Shown: positions 25,414-36,803 of the stretch, one piece after another
Position numbering within the stretch: position 1 is the stretch's first letter
Layout of the letters: every line of letters begins with the position of its first letter
Source: Pogostemon cablin
Lineage: Eukaryota; Streptophyta; Magnoliopsida; Lamiales; Lamiaceae
Direction: 5' to 3'
Length of the DNA: 64,000 nucleotides
Assembly: GCA_023678885.1 (NCBI GenBank)
Contig: CM042996.1
Coordinates: forward strand, 13,326,602-13,390,601
The notes under the pieces: model-generated
What the model was told of the DNA's origin: nothing
Seen by the model: the letters and a program-made list of their open reading frames with translations, nothing else
Databases searched by the model: none
Made by a program: the position numbers and the translations under genes

Positions 25414-27515
25414 TCAACTAAAATTATTACCTTCAATTGTGGCCTTCACTAACCAATTTTGGGAACACATTAATGCTTCTAATGTATTAAGATTAAGTCT
25501 ACTACGATGAAGGCTGACAACTCTTCCTCCTGTACTAAATGCAGATTCAGATGCAATAATTGATACTGGTATTGCTAGAAAATCTCGAGCAATCAACTGT
25601 AATGTAGGATATTTTATTTCATTCTTTTTCCACCAATTAAGAATATCAAAGTCTTGACTCCAAGGCAATATCGGCTCATCAAGATAATAATTCAACTTAC
25701 TTTTCACCAATGCACCAGTTGATGAAGAACTAAGAAATGCAACTAAATCTTGCATATTTCTCTCTTGGGAAAGATGAGGAATTTTAGATTTTGAGGCTGG
25801 TTTTGTTTTAGAATTGCAAGCTTAGACTGATACTCATTAACCAAGTCATAACAAGTTTGTTTAACTCTATCAACTTCTTTCTGAACATCTTCGTTTCAAA
25901 ATATGAGAGAAAAATAAAACTCCACCACCTTCAACTTATATCTAGGATCCAACACAACAACAAGAGCAAGAACAATATGCACAACACTCCAATATTTGTC
26001 AAACTTTTCAAATATTTTCACGGTCATATCTTTTATATAGATTCATCCTCAACAAACAACCATTCTTCCATGAGAGATCTTAACTGACACATTTTTATAA
26101 AGAAGAAATTGGTAGTTGGATAATATCTTCCAAAAAATAACTCAGTAGTAGAAAAACTTATAATTTTTCACAAATTTCCTCAGCTAATAACCAATCTTTA
26201 TTAGAAGGCACATCATCATAACTCTTCTCCCTAATTTTCGAACCAGGAAAGACAATTTTGTATGGAATTGTTGTTCATAGCATTAATTAAAAAGGTTGAG
26301 TTCCAACATGTTTTACAATCTAAACACAGCTTTTTACCACATGAAATCTTTAATTGCATTGTCATTTCATCAAATTTTTATACTCTTTGAGGCGTAGATG
26401 AACAAAATGTCACACTAGCTCTAATTTTTTAAAAAGCTTTCTCAATCACAATCATCCCATCTTATACAACAAGATTTAAAATATGTGCAGCACATCTCAT
26501 ATGCAAAATCTTCCCCACACATAAGTGATCACCATATAACTTTTCAGCAATAATAGAAATCATATCATCATTAAAAGAATAATTATCAATAGTAATGGTA
26601 GAACTCTTGGTCTCAATATTCCACTTTGTCAAACCATCAATTAAGTTCTTTGCAAGCTCTTCCTTTGTGTGAGGAGATGGCACATAAACAAGCCTACATG
26701 TTTCACATGATATAACATAACATATTAGAAGTAGAAAAAAATTAAATGTAACAATAAAAATATAAATAAGTGAGTATTATAATAAATGTGAAATAATGAA
26801 TTTTTAATTTACCGTAGGATTCGACTTTGTAGCACCAAAAAATCTTCAATGAAGTGAGCTGTTATTGACATATAGATTTCTTTTGATTTTATGTCCACAT
26901 ATCAGTGGTAATGGCTATTCAGCTACGAAGATTCCCTAACTCTTGATACATCTTCTCAAATTCTTTATTATAAATAGTAAAAATATCCTTTTTGATAGTA
27001 TTTCAAGAAACCATCTTGAAAAGAGGCTGGTAACTAGAACTAAATTTCTTAAATCCAATATGCTCAACAATTGAAAGAGGATACTCATGCAAGATTATAG
27101 CACACACCAACTTCTTTCTTGATTTTTCTTGATCAAATGTGAAATTTCCAAATTACACTTTGTCATCAAAATTTTTCTATATCATAAGCTGCTATTATTT
27201 TTCCAAACAGTTGACAATGTCTTGATGTTGTCCCATTCTTACTAGGAGCTCTAAGTTATACTTTACAAGTATTACAAATGACATATTCAGTTCCTACTCT
27301 TTTGAAGTGTGACCAAACATTAGACGTCAACTTCATTTTTTAGAATAAGATTGTCGCATTCTCACTCTGAGTATTTTTTATAGTACTTCAGATTCTTGAG
27401 CATCTAATGAATGTTGAGCTTGTACACTTTGTGTAATTGGTTGATCACGAGGACTATCACATGGTGGAGTACCTTTGCAACTATCAACACAATCATTTGC
27501 ATTTGGAGTTGACAT
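25414..27515 (-). pseudogene. hAT transposase (BED finger, hAT C-terminal dimerisation), decayed
   Basis: On the minus strand the remnant starts near 27515 (MSTPNANDCVDS). It passes through a BED-type zinc finger at about 27220-27340 (NVWSHFKRVGTEYVICNTC, then SRHC). The middle (about 26462-26683) reads ITIDNYSFNDDMISIIAEKL and LHMRCAAHILNLVV. The C-terminal hAT dimerisation domain (25414-25755) has YPTLQLIARDFLAIPVS and SESAFSTGGRVVSLHRSRL. Stops and frameshifts separate these blocks, so no functional protein is expected. It resembles RICESLEEPER-type plant hAT proteins. Confidence 0.88.
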
Positions 27516-29094
27516 TTAGAAATCTAAACAATGCCACATATTTAAAAATTAAAAAATAATCTTAAAAACTTAAACAAATTTGCATGGCATTAGAAACAAA
27601 GAAATAAAAATTAAAATTATCTAATATCTTGTAAGAAACAAAGAAACAAAGATTTTAAACTTATCTAATGTCATCATACAATTCATACTTAAGAGATAAA
27701 ATTCCACAAACTAGTTGATTTATGGATTAGTATTCCAAATGGGACAACATAATAATCATATTTTCATTATTGCGATTCATATACTAATTTTGCATCTAAA
27801 ATCAATCTTCTTCCTTAAATTTTCATATTAATTTGAAGAGGATATAATATTACATGATACTACTTAATTTCCTATTAAACTTATGTTAAAAGAATAGCTT
27901 TTTTGACTGGTCAAATAATTAATTTTCTTACCATCAATTGTTAATCGATAGCACATTGCCACATCAACACCATTAATGGCTAGATAAAAAAATTAAGAAG
28001 GAAGTCATAAGTTGAATGTGAGATTAGATTCTCTGCCCAAAAACTGTACACATTAGTGAGACTGAAAATCTAAACTATGATCAATGGCCCTGATATTCTG
28101 ATTAATTTTTAAATCAGCTGAGAAAGTGAATAGAAAGTTTAAAGTATCCAAAAAGGGCAAAAAGCACACAATGAAAGGCCTCACACGATTATTCATTATA
28201 ATAAAAGCGCTTCTACATTGGCCCATTGGGAAACAAATAATTGCACTTGGTTTTCAACTTTCTACACATAAAAACACATTTCACAACACACGCCTTTCCA
28301 TTTTCAAACTCTCAAACCACTCAGTTTTGTTGTCTAACAAAAATTATATAATCACATAATTGTCAAAATAACCTAGTGTTCCATAAAGAGTAATGGGAAT
28401 CATAATTTCATAGAAAAACAAAAGTGCAAATTTTGCCAAGCAAGACACTAAAATTTAGAGAAGAGTGCAGTAAAATAGAAGTAAACACTAAATTATTATC
28501 CAAAAAAATAAACACAAGTACACAAAAATATAGAGAGAAGAGTGTAGTTACCTTTGCAAGGTGAATAACTTATAGCGAATGAGAAAGGAAATTACCAGAG
28601 GAAAGCCCTAGTGCTTCAAACTCCTTTATCCAAACAAAAAAGTAAAAGTAGTGAGAAAGAGATAGAAGACTGCAAAAATGGGAGAGGGTGAGTGAGAAAG
28701 ATAGAGAAGACCAGCAATAAGCTAGATAGAAGGCAACAAAAAAATGAACATACATGGATCAGAAAGAATTGCCCGAGAATCAACGACGATGCGGAAGACA
28801 GCGTTGGAGAAGGGGAAATCGCGGACCTCCAGGCAGCTCGTGGTTGATTGGTAGGGTTGTTCTTAGCAGCTGCAGCCGCTGCATGAATATAATTTGGGAG
28901 AGAGAATGACAAGTGAATGTTATTTAAGGTTACATTGAGTTGAGTTTGTGAATTGTAATTGTGACTAATGATTTGTAAATTTATTTAAATATTGAAACAT
29001 GTAACAAGAATTACTTGTGTCTAAATGGTGAAGAAATATTTTTTAATACAAGGTTAAGTGTTCGAATCCACTATAAAACACATACATACAAATA
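27516..29094. other. hAT 5' non-coding interior
   Basis: Between the transposase start and the right subterminal region there is AT-rich non-coding sequence. A short Ala- and Ser-rich minus-strand frame at 28616-28912 lies where an untranslated first exon would be expected. I do not regard it as a protein. Confidence 0.4.
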
Positions 29095-29310
29095 TTAAAT
29101 GGGACGGGTATATGCGGTTACCCGTTACCCTTGTCCGATTATTTATCTGGGTTCGGGTAGCGGGTATCCGAGAGGGGTGAATTCGAATCCTAATGGGAAT
29201 TTTTATTTTTTTCCAAACCTGTCCCAAACCCATATATAGGTACCCGAACCCATCCCATTAGGGATTGGACGGGTCGAGAACCTGGAAAACCCGCGAAACT
29301 GCCATCCTTA

Positions 29311-30100
29311 GTTTCAATATCAGAATTTTGTGTCAGCTCCCAAACTCCCCTGATACAAACATCAATGATTTAGGTGGTTTAGGGCTATTCAATCCCTAAA
29401 GGTAGACACTGTTTGCTACAACATTGAAAGTTTGTTTGACAAAGTAAAGCTTTCTTTTGAAAACTTATCCCCTACTACTTTAAACAATGTTTTCTAAGTC
29501 TACAAGGTTGTCTAATTGAAATAATGAAAGTGAATGGTGGTAACAACTACAAACTACCTCACATGGGAAAAGCAAAGATGACTAGGGAAAATGTTTTGCT
29601 AAGTTGTTTAGAAGTAGATGAAGGAATTGTGAGGCAGTGCATCAGTGCTCTACTTAAAGGTTTGGAGGTCTATGAACCAATTTATGACATTTCAGATCTG
29701 ATGCATGAATTAGGGTTTGGTAATTAGCATAAGAATGTTGTTGTGTTTTTGTTTTTGTGCATTTGTTTACAGTATAAACAAGGCACTTAAGGATAACCAT
29801 TTTTGCTAGTATGATTTGTTTAAATTGTAAACAAGGAATATTTTGTGCAATCAAGTTTTAAGTATGCATAGTGCCTCAGAGGAATTTCATCATTGGCCTT
29901 AGGTCTCCTAACTAGGACATAAATCCTAGTGGTGACTCTATAGAGTAATTGTCTCTAAAATAGGTCGTTAATTTATTGGTGACGCATTACTTATTAATTG
30001 TCCTCATAGATATAGCTAATCATCGAGCATTATTTTTAATACCAGCATTATCAAGACCTATTTCCTTCTGAAAATTTTCATTATTGGGCACATACCAATC
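29311..30100 (+). other. Unidentified sequence with a 67-codon frame at 29524-29727
   Basis: The frame starting MKVNGGNNYKLPHMGKAK and ending MHELGFGN has protein-like composition (ENVLLSCLEVDEGIVRQC, ALLKGLEVYEPIYDISDLM). A second frame just upstream, about 29370-29490, reads AIQSLKVDTVCYNIESLFDK. The two may be pieces of one decayed coding sequence. I do not recognise the family. No splice sites clearly join them. Confidence 0.25.
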
Positions 30101-30103
30101 TCA

Positions 30104-30104
<1 letters not shown>

Positions 30105-30139
<35 letters not shown>
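30105..30139. repeat. (TA)n microsatellite
   Basis: About 17 uninterrupted TA units immediately before the minisatellite. Confidence 0.95.
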
Positions 30140-30142
<3 letters not shown>

Positions 30143-30146
30143 ATAA

Positions 30147-30560
30147 TGGGGCTCAATCATCAAGAATCTACATGGAAAATACCTCATAGGGCATCAATAA
30201 TCAACAACCATTATGCGCAAAGCCTCACAGGGCATCATAACTTAAAAACCAGCAAGCATAAAGCATCACAGGGCATCATAACTCAACAATCAGCAAGAAC
30301 AAAGCCGCACAGGGCATCCTTATTCAACATATATCAAGCACAAGGCCTCAATGATCAACAACAAGCAAGTATAAAGTCTCACATTGCATCATAACTCAAA
30401 AACCAACAAGCATAAAGCCTCACAGGGCATCATAACTCAACAACCAACAAGAACAAAGCCGCACAGGGCTCCTTATTCAACATATATTAAACACAAAGCC
30501 TCACAGGGCATCATTGATCAACAAATAGGAAGCACAAAGCCTCACATGACATAAAATATC
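30147..30560 (+). repeat. Minisatellite of 36-40 bp units within a 154-bp higher-order unit
   Basis: About ten degenerate units share AAGCCTCACAGGGCATCA followed by an A-rich, AACAACAAGCA-like linker. A larger block beginning CATAACTCAACAA recurs 154 bp apart (30277 and 30431), so the array has a higher-order period. An 82-codon frame runs through part of it but encodes only the repeat. Confidence 0.85.
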
Positions 30561-30599
30561 CAAGTCGACAGAAAGGTAGGGTTAGAGATTTATACATGT

Positions 30600-31270
30600 A
30601 CCTGAAAAGATTATGCAAATAAAATTATGGAGAATAGCTTGCAATTCAGGGTATTAAATCTTGTGGCCATACCAAGGTGGAGGCAAGAGAGGAGCGGAAG
30701 CATCCCCCTCATAAATCTACGGCCACACAAATCTCTGGTGACTGGGAGTCGAGAAAGATCAACTCGCAAGCCTCCGGCGACTGAGTGTCGGGAACGATCA
30801 GATCTACTAGATCTGAATCCCATGAAGAGGATTCTTGGACAATAGACTCTAGCCTACCTAAAGAGGATTCTAGGACCATCGAAACGAGGTTGGAATCTCC
30901 TCCGAACCATTCAATCTTCTCAGTCTAAATGGATTCCTCGCTCTCCAATGTCCCCAACGAGGTATTAGGTAAATCGTCGTGTAAAGGAGTGCCAATCCTC
31001 ATCTCCGATTCACTCACCATGGATAAGGATTCGAGAGTTAACATAGAAATTGATTCAATTTTTAAGCGTGATAACCTCTCAAATCTCATATATTTGAGAA
31101 AGATGAGGGTATGGAAAGGGGGCTAGGGTTCCGGCAAGGTTGGTCGGGGGACAGAGGGTATGAGACTAGGGTTTCACTACAAGTTGAAGACGATAAGGGG
31201 TAGACGAGAGAGTATTAGAGAGATTGTGAATAACAAACCCTAATTTGGTGGCCAAGGTAATAAGATGAGA
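30600..31270. other. Unidentified GC-richer block
   Basis: Relative to its flanks this block is GC-rich. The minus strand from about 31260 downward looks like a plant 5' leader (pyrimidine-rich, AAACCCTAG). The plus strand carries short frames at 30627-30845 and 30929-31126 with mixed, protein-like composition. No family motif is visible on either strand. It may be a remnant gene start or captured gene fragment. Confidence 0.25.
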
Positions 31271-32889
31271 AATGTACAGGTCGGGTAAATGAGAGGGGGG
31301 CAGAATTCAAAAGGTTGGGTTGGGTTGATTTAAGGTTCGTTTAATTAAATTTGGGATTAAGGTTAAATTAATTTAATTGTATTAATTTATTTTGTTAGTG
31401 TAATTAAGTGCAATTACATTTTTTAAATATTTAAAGTATTGAAATGTTATTTTGGTAATAATTTTTTACTATTTTTAGAAATGTGTCAATTGTTGTGGGA
31501 CAACCTAATAAGAAAAATATATTGATATCTTTGGGATGGAAGGAGTATTTTTTAATACTCGTGCAAATTGGGTTCTCTTTATACCTTAGTTTTATCAAAA
31601 CTATTCTTTAAGATATAATATAATATTTTTAGAGAAATAAATTGTTATTCTCTTGAATGAGAAAATAATATCTTCAAATTTTGATATTACGTGATTTTTT
31701 ATATTTATGTTGAGGTATGTAATATTTTTCATTAATAAGACTAATTATTTATCTTTTTAAAGAGTAAAGTTTTATGTCCTAAAAAGTAATTTTATATAAT
31801 AAGGGAGCATGATGAATTCACACTCTTGTTTAGAGAAAGTCTTTTGTGAGATCGACTCGTTAAACTCCCAAGAAGAGTTTCACGAAAGAGTTTCGTGAAA
31901 CAAATAAGAAGTCATAACACTTAAAAAAAAGTGATACTCAAATTGATTAAAAGTTATATTGATACAGTAAATTATTTCATATACAATTGTAATATAATTT
32001 TAAAAAAATGATAATATTTTTAACACAAAGTGATAATTATCTTTTGATAAAAAAAATTATAATTATAGAGAAAATTAATAACAGTGAAATGGTGCATGAA
32101 GCATATTTTTATTTATCATTTTAAGGCAACAAACACACATTCTTAATTATTAAGTCGAACTATATTAATTAATACAATTTAATTATCATATAAATTACAC
32201 CGCTTACAAAATTAAAATTTTATTACTTATTATATTTAAAATATCAGATATAATTTTTTATTCATCATATTCATTAATTAATTATAAAATAATTTAATTA
32301 AATAAGTATCAATTTTCCAGAAAATATTTTTTTGGTGTAATAATACAAGAAGTGCCAATAGATAAAGTTACCCAAAATGAAGGAAGAAAAATTAATACAA
32401 CAAACATCTAACTTAATTATCAATAATAATCATTTGACACTTTTTTGACAACACTAGCCTTAAATGCATTTGATCAAATCTACCGGTGGGTGGTTCTCAT
32501 CCTTCCCACCCTACCCATCCTAAGTGAATCTACTTCTAAAAGTCAGCCCATTCTCTCTCCTCCATCGATTTTTTCAAATGGGAGAGGAAATACAATCCCA
32601 TTAATACTTATGAACTGAACCCACAAAACTAGCTATTATCGTCCACTTATCTCCAAGTCGAGGGTATTAATTTTCCCTCATCTGAGGCACAACAAATTTT
32701 CTCCAACCTTGCCGGAAGGTAGAATTAAGTGTGTTCCAAATTGCAAATCGCTCCCCCAATCAGAAGGAAGAGGCAATTGCACATTGCATCTCTTGTTTTC
32801 GTTAATTCTCAGGGTCTATCTTCCTCTTGCAACGGATGTATCACAATTATTTTCGACGATGAACCCACTGCACTGAATATGAACTACAT
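31271..32889. other. AT-rich intergenic DNA with a MITE terminus
   Basis: At about 31493-31550 the sequence GGGATGGAAGGAGTA resembles the right terminus of a Stowaway-like MITE, but no left end is visible. From about 32440 the base composition becomes more balanced and may be the promoter and leader of the IBA57-like gene that follows. Confidence 0.4.
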
Positions 32890-33685
32890 ATGAGAAATAT
32901 TCGTCCTAGGCCTCTGTCGCTGCTCACAGTAATGCGTAGTCCATCTCAACGTCACTGCCAAACCTATTCACGGTGAGTACACAATAGCATAGCTAGCTTA
33001 AAAATTCTATTGTTCTTTTACTTCAGCCATAAAAAATTGATGTCTTACCGAGGGTTATGCATTTGCGATTTGTATAATGTTGTTCTTGAATTTTCAAAGA
33101 ATTGGTTGTTTTCAATTCTGGGAGTAAATTACATTGATTGCAAGAACTAAATTGCCCATATGATTCTTGCCTATTGCATTAGTTATACCTCAATATGTAT
33201 AGCAGTTCTCTCTCTTCTTCTGTACATTCTGTGATGGATTTTAATCCTGGATAATTTATTATGTGCGTGCCACAGAAGTATCATAATGATCTTTGAGGTG
33301 GATTTGGATTTTATTTGAGCAAAATTTGCAACTACTATTTGAGGGGCTACCTAGTGGAATAGTTTTTCAGATCTATGTTTTGCATTCCGTTTGCGTATAT
33401 GTTTAAGTATGGATGTGTTTAATTGAAATAGTACTGTCATAATGTTTCATATGAAGAAAAGTAATACAGTAGATTAAGTTTACTCCATTTATGAAGAATT
33501 ACTCATTCTATATGCTTTATATACATACTTAAAGTAACAAAGATTATTTAGAAATCATTGTAATCTATGTGGTTCGTGTTACATGTGTATTATAACTTGA
33601 GAATCTGTCATTAAGTTATTTATATCCCATGTGCTTGTTTGAATGTAAAATTCTTCTCATCTTACCTTGTTCAAGTGCATGTTTA

Positions 33686-33965
33686 AGTAAGTGCTGCATT
33701 AGGCTACATGGCTTTGGAATACATCACAACTGGTCGTTTCACAGAGAAAAGCGATGTCTACGCTTATGGAGTAATCATATTACAGTTACTCTCTGGACAA
33801 AGAAAGCTCTCCGCCTCCATAAGAACGGCTGCTGAATCTGGAAACTTACAAGAGCTTATCGATTCAAGACTTGATGGGAAGTTTTCTAAAAGCGAGGCTG
33901 CTCGATTAACGAAGATGGCGTTGGATTGTACCGATGAGATTTCGAACAACAGACGAAGCATGTAA
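33686..33965 (+). pseudogene. LRR receptor-like kinase fragment (C-terminal kinase lobe)
   Basis: The fragment reads LGYMALEYITTGRFTEKSDV, YAYGVIILQLLSGQRKL, AAESGNLQELIDSRLDGKF and ALDCTDEISNNRRSM, then stops. These are kinase subdomains VIII to XI of a plant leucine-rich-repeat receptor kinase. The APE motif is changed to ALE. The ATP-binding lobe, HRD loop and DFG are absent. It lies in the gap of the broken IBA57-like gene, same strand. With no start and no catalytic residues it is a fragment only. Confidence 0.8.
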
Positions 33966-34810
33966 TCAGTGTTGGAGTAGTGAATGACACAAGTAGTGGC
34001 TGATGAAGATGACCATCAACACAATAACTGCACTAATTCTGTTATCTTAACATGGGAGCAAATAACTGGCATTGTAAAGCACTATTATTATTATTTTTTA
34101 TATCACTACCAGTAGATCAATTTTAGAAGCTATTTATAAGTTGGGAGAATACTTGTCTATATACAATCATAGTGTTCATGTTTTCAATCTTAGTTTATGA
34201 TATTTTAAACATTTGCCAAGTGCATTTTTATGTCCTAATTAATTATACAAGTAACTGCAAAGTAAAAATTTGAGAACTTCAATATAATATGCATTATGTA
34301 GTTGAAAACTATAATCTGCAATCATGTCAGAGGGAAAATATGACAACAATAGTCAGTGGAATTCTAACAAAGTAATAAGTCATTGACAATACCATTAATA
34401 TATGATTAGGATGCTAAGTTTGACTACCTGTTTTATTTCCATTTCTTAAACTCTTAAATGAACCATATATGTAAGTTACTAGTTACTAGTTACAAATTTA
34501 ATTATTTTCTGAACTTACTAGTATAGTAGGAGTCCCTCATATTTCAAAATTTTAAGTTGTGTGGTGAATGTAACATCGCGATTTATGCTTCCAGAATTCA
34601 TGTATTGGTGAATGTAAGATGAAGTAAATTTAGGAGATGTTACCTACGCGGTCACCTACATGATCAACAACCTACATGATCACCTACATGGTAAACTACA
34701 TGTTCACCTATGTTACAACAATCACATTTACCTACAAGGGTAATATTATGGATACCTACATAAACACAAATCTCAGACCTGACACAGACAGACCATTTAC
34801 CAGCATGGGA

Positions 34811-34870
34811 TAACCACCAGAAAGCTTACTAGTGTTTAAGTAACCACCAAAAAGCTTAATAGTGTTTAAG
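34811..34870 (+). repeat. Tandem duplication, period 30 bp
   Basis: Two adjacent 30-bp units read TAACCACCAGAAAGCTTACT and TAACCACCAAAAAGCTTAAT, each followed by AGTGTTTAAG. Confidence 0.9.
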
Positions 34871-34965
34871 TATAACACAGTGCCATATCTGAATTTTTTG
34901 GTACATTCAGAATCCCATTAATACAATATAAGTTTCCAATAAAACAGTAATCAACATCACACTAA

Positions 34966-35112
34966 TTATGGTAAGTCATGCAACAATTGTCTAAGCGTCG
35001 TCAGTTTATGGTCAGCTGTAGCCATCCGCACACCCCACTCATCGCCTCCAACATATTCAACCCCATTCCATTCCCCGTTAGCGTGCACAAGAATAATTTG
35101 AGCAGGCGTCAT
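34966..35112 (-). pseudogene. MULE (Mutator-like) transposase N-terminal fragment
   Basis: A 48-codon minus-strand frame begins MTPAQIILVHANGEWNGVEY and continues VGGDEWGVRMATADHKLTTL before stopping. The pattern of a short hydrophobic strand, GEW and YVGG is typical of the N-terminal domain of plant MuDR-type transposase proteins. No zinc finger or catalytic domain is present nearby. It lies within the broken IBA57-like gene. Confidence 0.5.
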
Positions 35113-36026
35113 CCCACTACAAACACAAACAATATATAATTTAGGGTACCATTATAACCTGACATTAACACATATTTTCTAATTAGACGTCAAATTTTAT
35201 TTTCATTCATTTCGTATGGGTCACCATAATAGCCATGCAAATTTTGTATTCTATGTTAAAGAATTATAATTTCTTCTCATACTGTATGTATATCACGAGT
35301 TCTACAATTAATATGTTAAAAAATTAATGTAGAAAACAGCACTCCAATGCTTTCTTTTTTTGCATCTGGTTATCTTTTTTTCTTTAATTATATCTGATCT
35401 TTAATTGAGAACCTTTACTTCATTAATGAAAAAACCCATCATTTATGCTTTATGCTATATAGCTTGCACAATTCCTAATATGTTTTGAATTGTAAGCTAG
35501 AAATATAAAGATGAAGTGGTATCTTGTAGGTGAAGCAATACCGCTAGAGTACAATCTTGCTGGCTTAAATTATATAAGCTTTAATAAAGGTTGTTACATT
35601 GGCCAAGAACTCATTGCTTGAACACATCACCGTGAAGTAATTCGGAATAAATTGTTTCGTTTGAGATTTTTGGATAGTAGTGGTGAAGGTAAACCATTTG
35701 AAAAATTAATTTGTCATTCACATTCATTCTCTTCGGTTCACCATAAAGTTTTATGTTTATTTGATTCAGAGATGGAGTAAAAAGTATCTCCTGGTTCTGA
35801 AGTGATTAACAGGGCATCTCAAAAGAAAGTTGGCACAGTCACTACTACACTTGGATCTCGTGGTCTGGGACTTGTATGGTTAGAGGAGGTTTTCCAAGAT
35901 ACGGCCTCCTTGATCGTGAAAGACCAGGAATATGTCAATATAGAGACTATTACACCAAAATGGTGGCCATTTGAATGGTTTATAAAACACCACAGCGTCT
36001 TTGCTCACAAAGACGAACACGACTGA

Positions 36027-36755
36027 TGTCTTCAGTAATTTCGAGGCCTTTTACAAGGGAGAGTTCCATGTTGTCGTCGACGATGTATGAGGATAATAGT
36101 TCGTAAATGGCGAAATCCCTTCGTAAATGCTGGAATTGTAGTTGGGAATGAAGAGATTCAGTTTCTGAAGTTTTGATTTTTGAAATTGAAAAAAAGAAGA
36201 AGGGAAATATGTGCGAAGGGAAGAAGGAGAAAGGAAAATAAAGTGGGGTTCCAGGGAGAGAGAAAGAGGAAGCCTACGTGTGTGGGGCGGGGAGAATGTC
36301 GGGGGAGGTGGGTGGGTATATCTGCAGGTGGGGTAGGAGAAATTAAATTAAGGGTATTAGAAAGATCCATTTAGATATATTTGATAACCTTTTTATAAAA
36401 GTGTCGGTATTAATTTTTTACTCTAAAATTTGTATAAAAAAAAGTTCTCCAATATAAGAATGTATTTTAAGTAATAGGGTTAAGAAAAATGTTATTCCAC
36501 GAATCCACCTATCTAAAGCCTTGAAATAATATAAATGTTTGCATAGTATAAATAATTTGAAATTTTTGTGACGCTGGAATGAAACAAACATTAATTAACC
36601 CAAAACTGGGCTATCATTTGGGCCTCATGATTATTAAATTTCTAGGCCATCTTTTCATTCATTAACTTAAATCTCTTATTATTTTTTTTGTAGCCCACTG
36701 TCTTGGTAGCCCAACAACAACGGCTATTTCAACTTCAGATTAGCAGAGGACAGAA
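36027..36755 (+). promoter_or_regulatory. Region upstream of the ET gene
   Basis: This intergenic stretch lies between the IBA57-like remnant and the ET gene. It includes an AG-rich segment (about 36180-36300) that produces short frames on both strands without family motifs. I could not place a convincing TATA box. The transcript start is probably shortly upstream of the small reading frame at 36756. Confidence 0.35.
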
Positions 36756-36803
36756 ATGGGAGTGCTAAGCTCGAGCTCAGATAGCAGCTCAGGCGGCTAC
36801 TAG
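36756..36803 (+). promoter_or_regulatory. Upstream ORF abutting the ET start codon
   Basis: ATG at 36756 opens a 15-codon frame (MGVLSSSSDSSSGGY) that ends in TAG at 36801-36803. The main ATG begins at the very next base and is in the same frame. A single nonsense change in an originally longer first exon would produce this arrangement. It may instead act as a translational control element. Without the TAG the protein would be 16 residues longer. Confidence 0.65.

Larger units (their letters stand above)
24757..29310 (-). mobile_element. hAT family DNA transposon, decayed
   Basis: The left end TAGAGATGACAGCGGGT and the reverse complement of the right end, TAAGGATGGCAGTTTCGCGG, match the TAGGGATGGCA-type termini of plant hAT elements. 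Both subterminal regions are rich in GGGTACCC and CGGGTA motifs. The interior carries a broken hAT transposase on the minus strand. I could not find an intact 8-bp target duplication. Confidence 0.8.
32890..36026 (+). pseudogene. IBA57: IBA57-like (COG0354, iron-sulfur cluster assembly) gene, broken
   Basis: IBA57 is a mitochondrial folate-binding-like protein that helps assemble [4Fe-4S] clusters. Three exon-like pieces remain. 32890-32972 is a possible first exon with an Arg/Ser-rich presequence (MRNIRPRPLSLLTVMRS) and a GTGAGT donor. 35530-35688 encodes AIPLEYNLAGLNYISFNKG and the family motif KGCYIGQE. 35770-36026 encodes VSPGSEVINRASQKKVGTVT, LGSRGLGL and the C-terminus. The third piece carries a TAA where Gln is expected; the second carries a TGA where Arg is expected just after GQELIA. 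Each could arise by one C-to-T change. The whole central folate-binding-like portion is missing. A kinase fragment and a MULE fragment lie between the pieces. The last two exons are certain family members; the first is less certain. Confidence 0.8.

Noticed and set aside
29040..29095. GTTCGAATCC resembling a tRNA or SINE B box
   Set aside because: No cloverleaf, no properly spaced A box and no acceptor stem can be formed. It lies in hAT-flank sequence.
30147..30560. Regularly spaced repeats resembling a CRISPR array
   Set aside because: The genome is eukaryotic, units are degenerate and contiguous without unique spacers, and no cas genes exist. It is a minisatellite.
33708..33965. A possible small functional kinase gene
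   Set aside because: It lacks the ATP lobe, HRD and DFG motifs, its APE motif is altered, and it has no start region.
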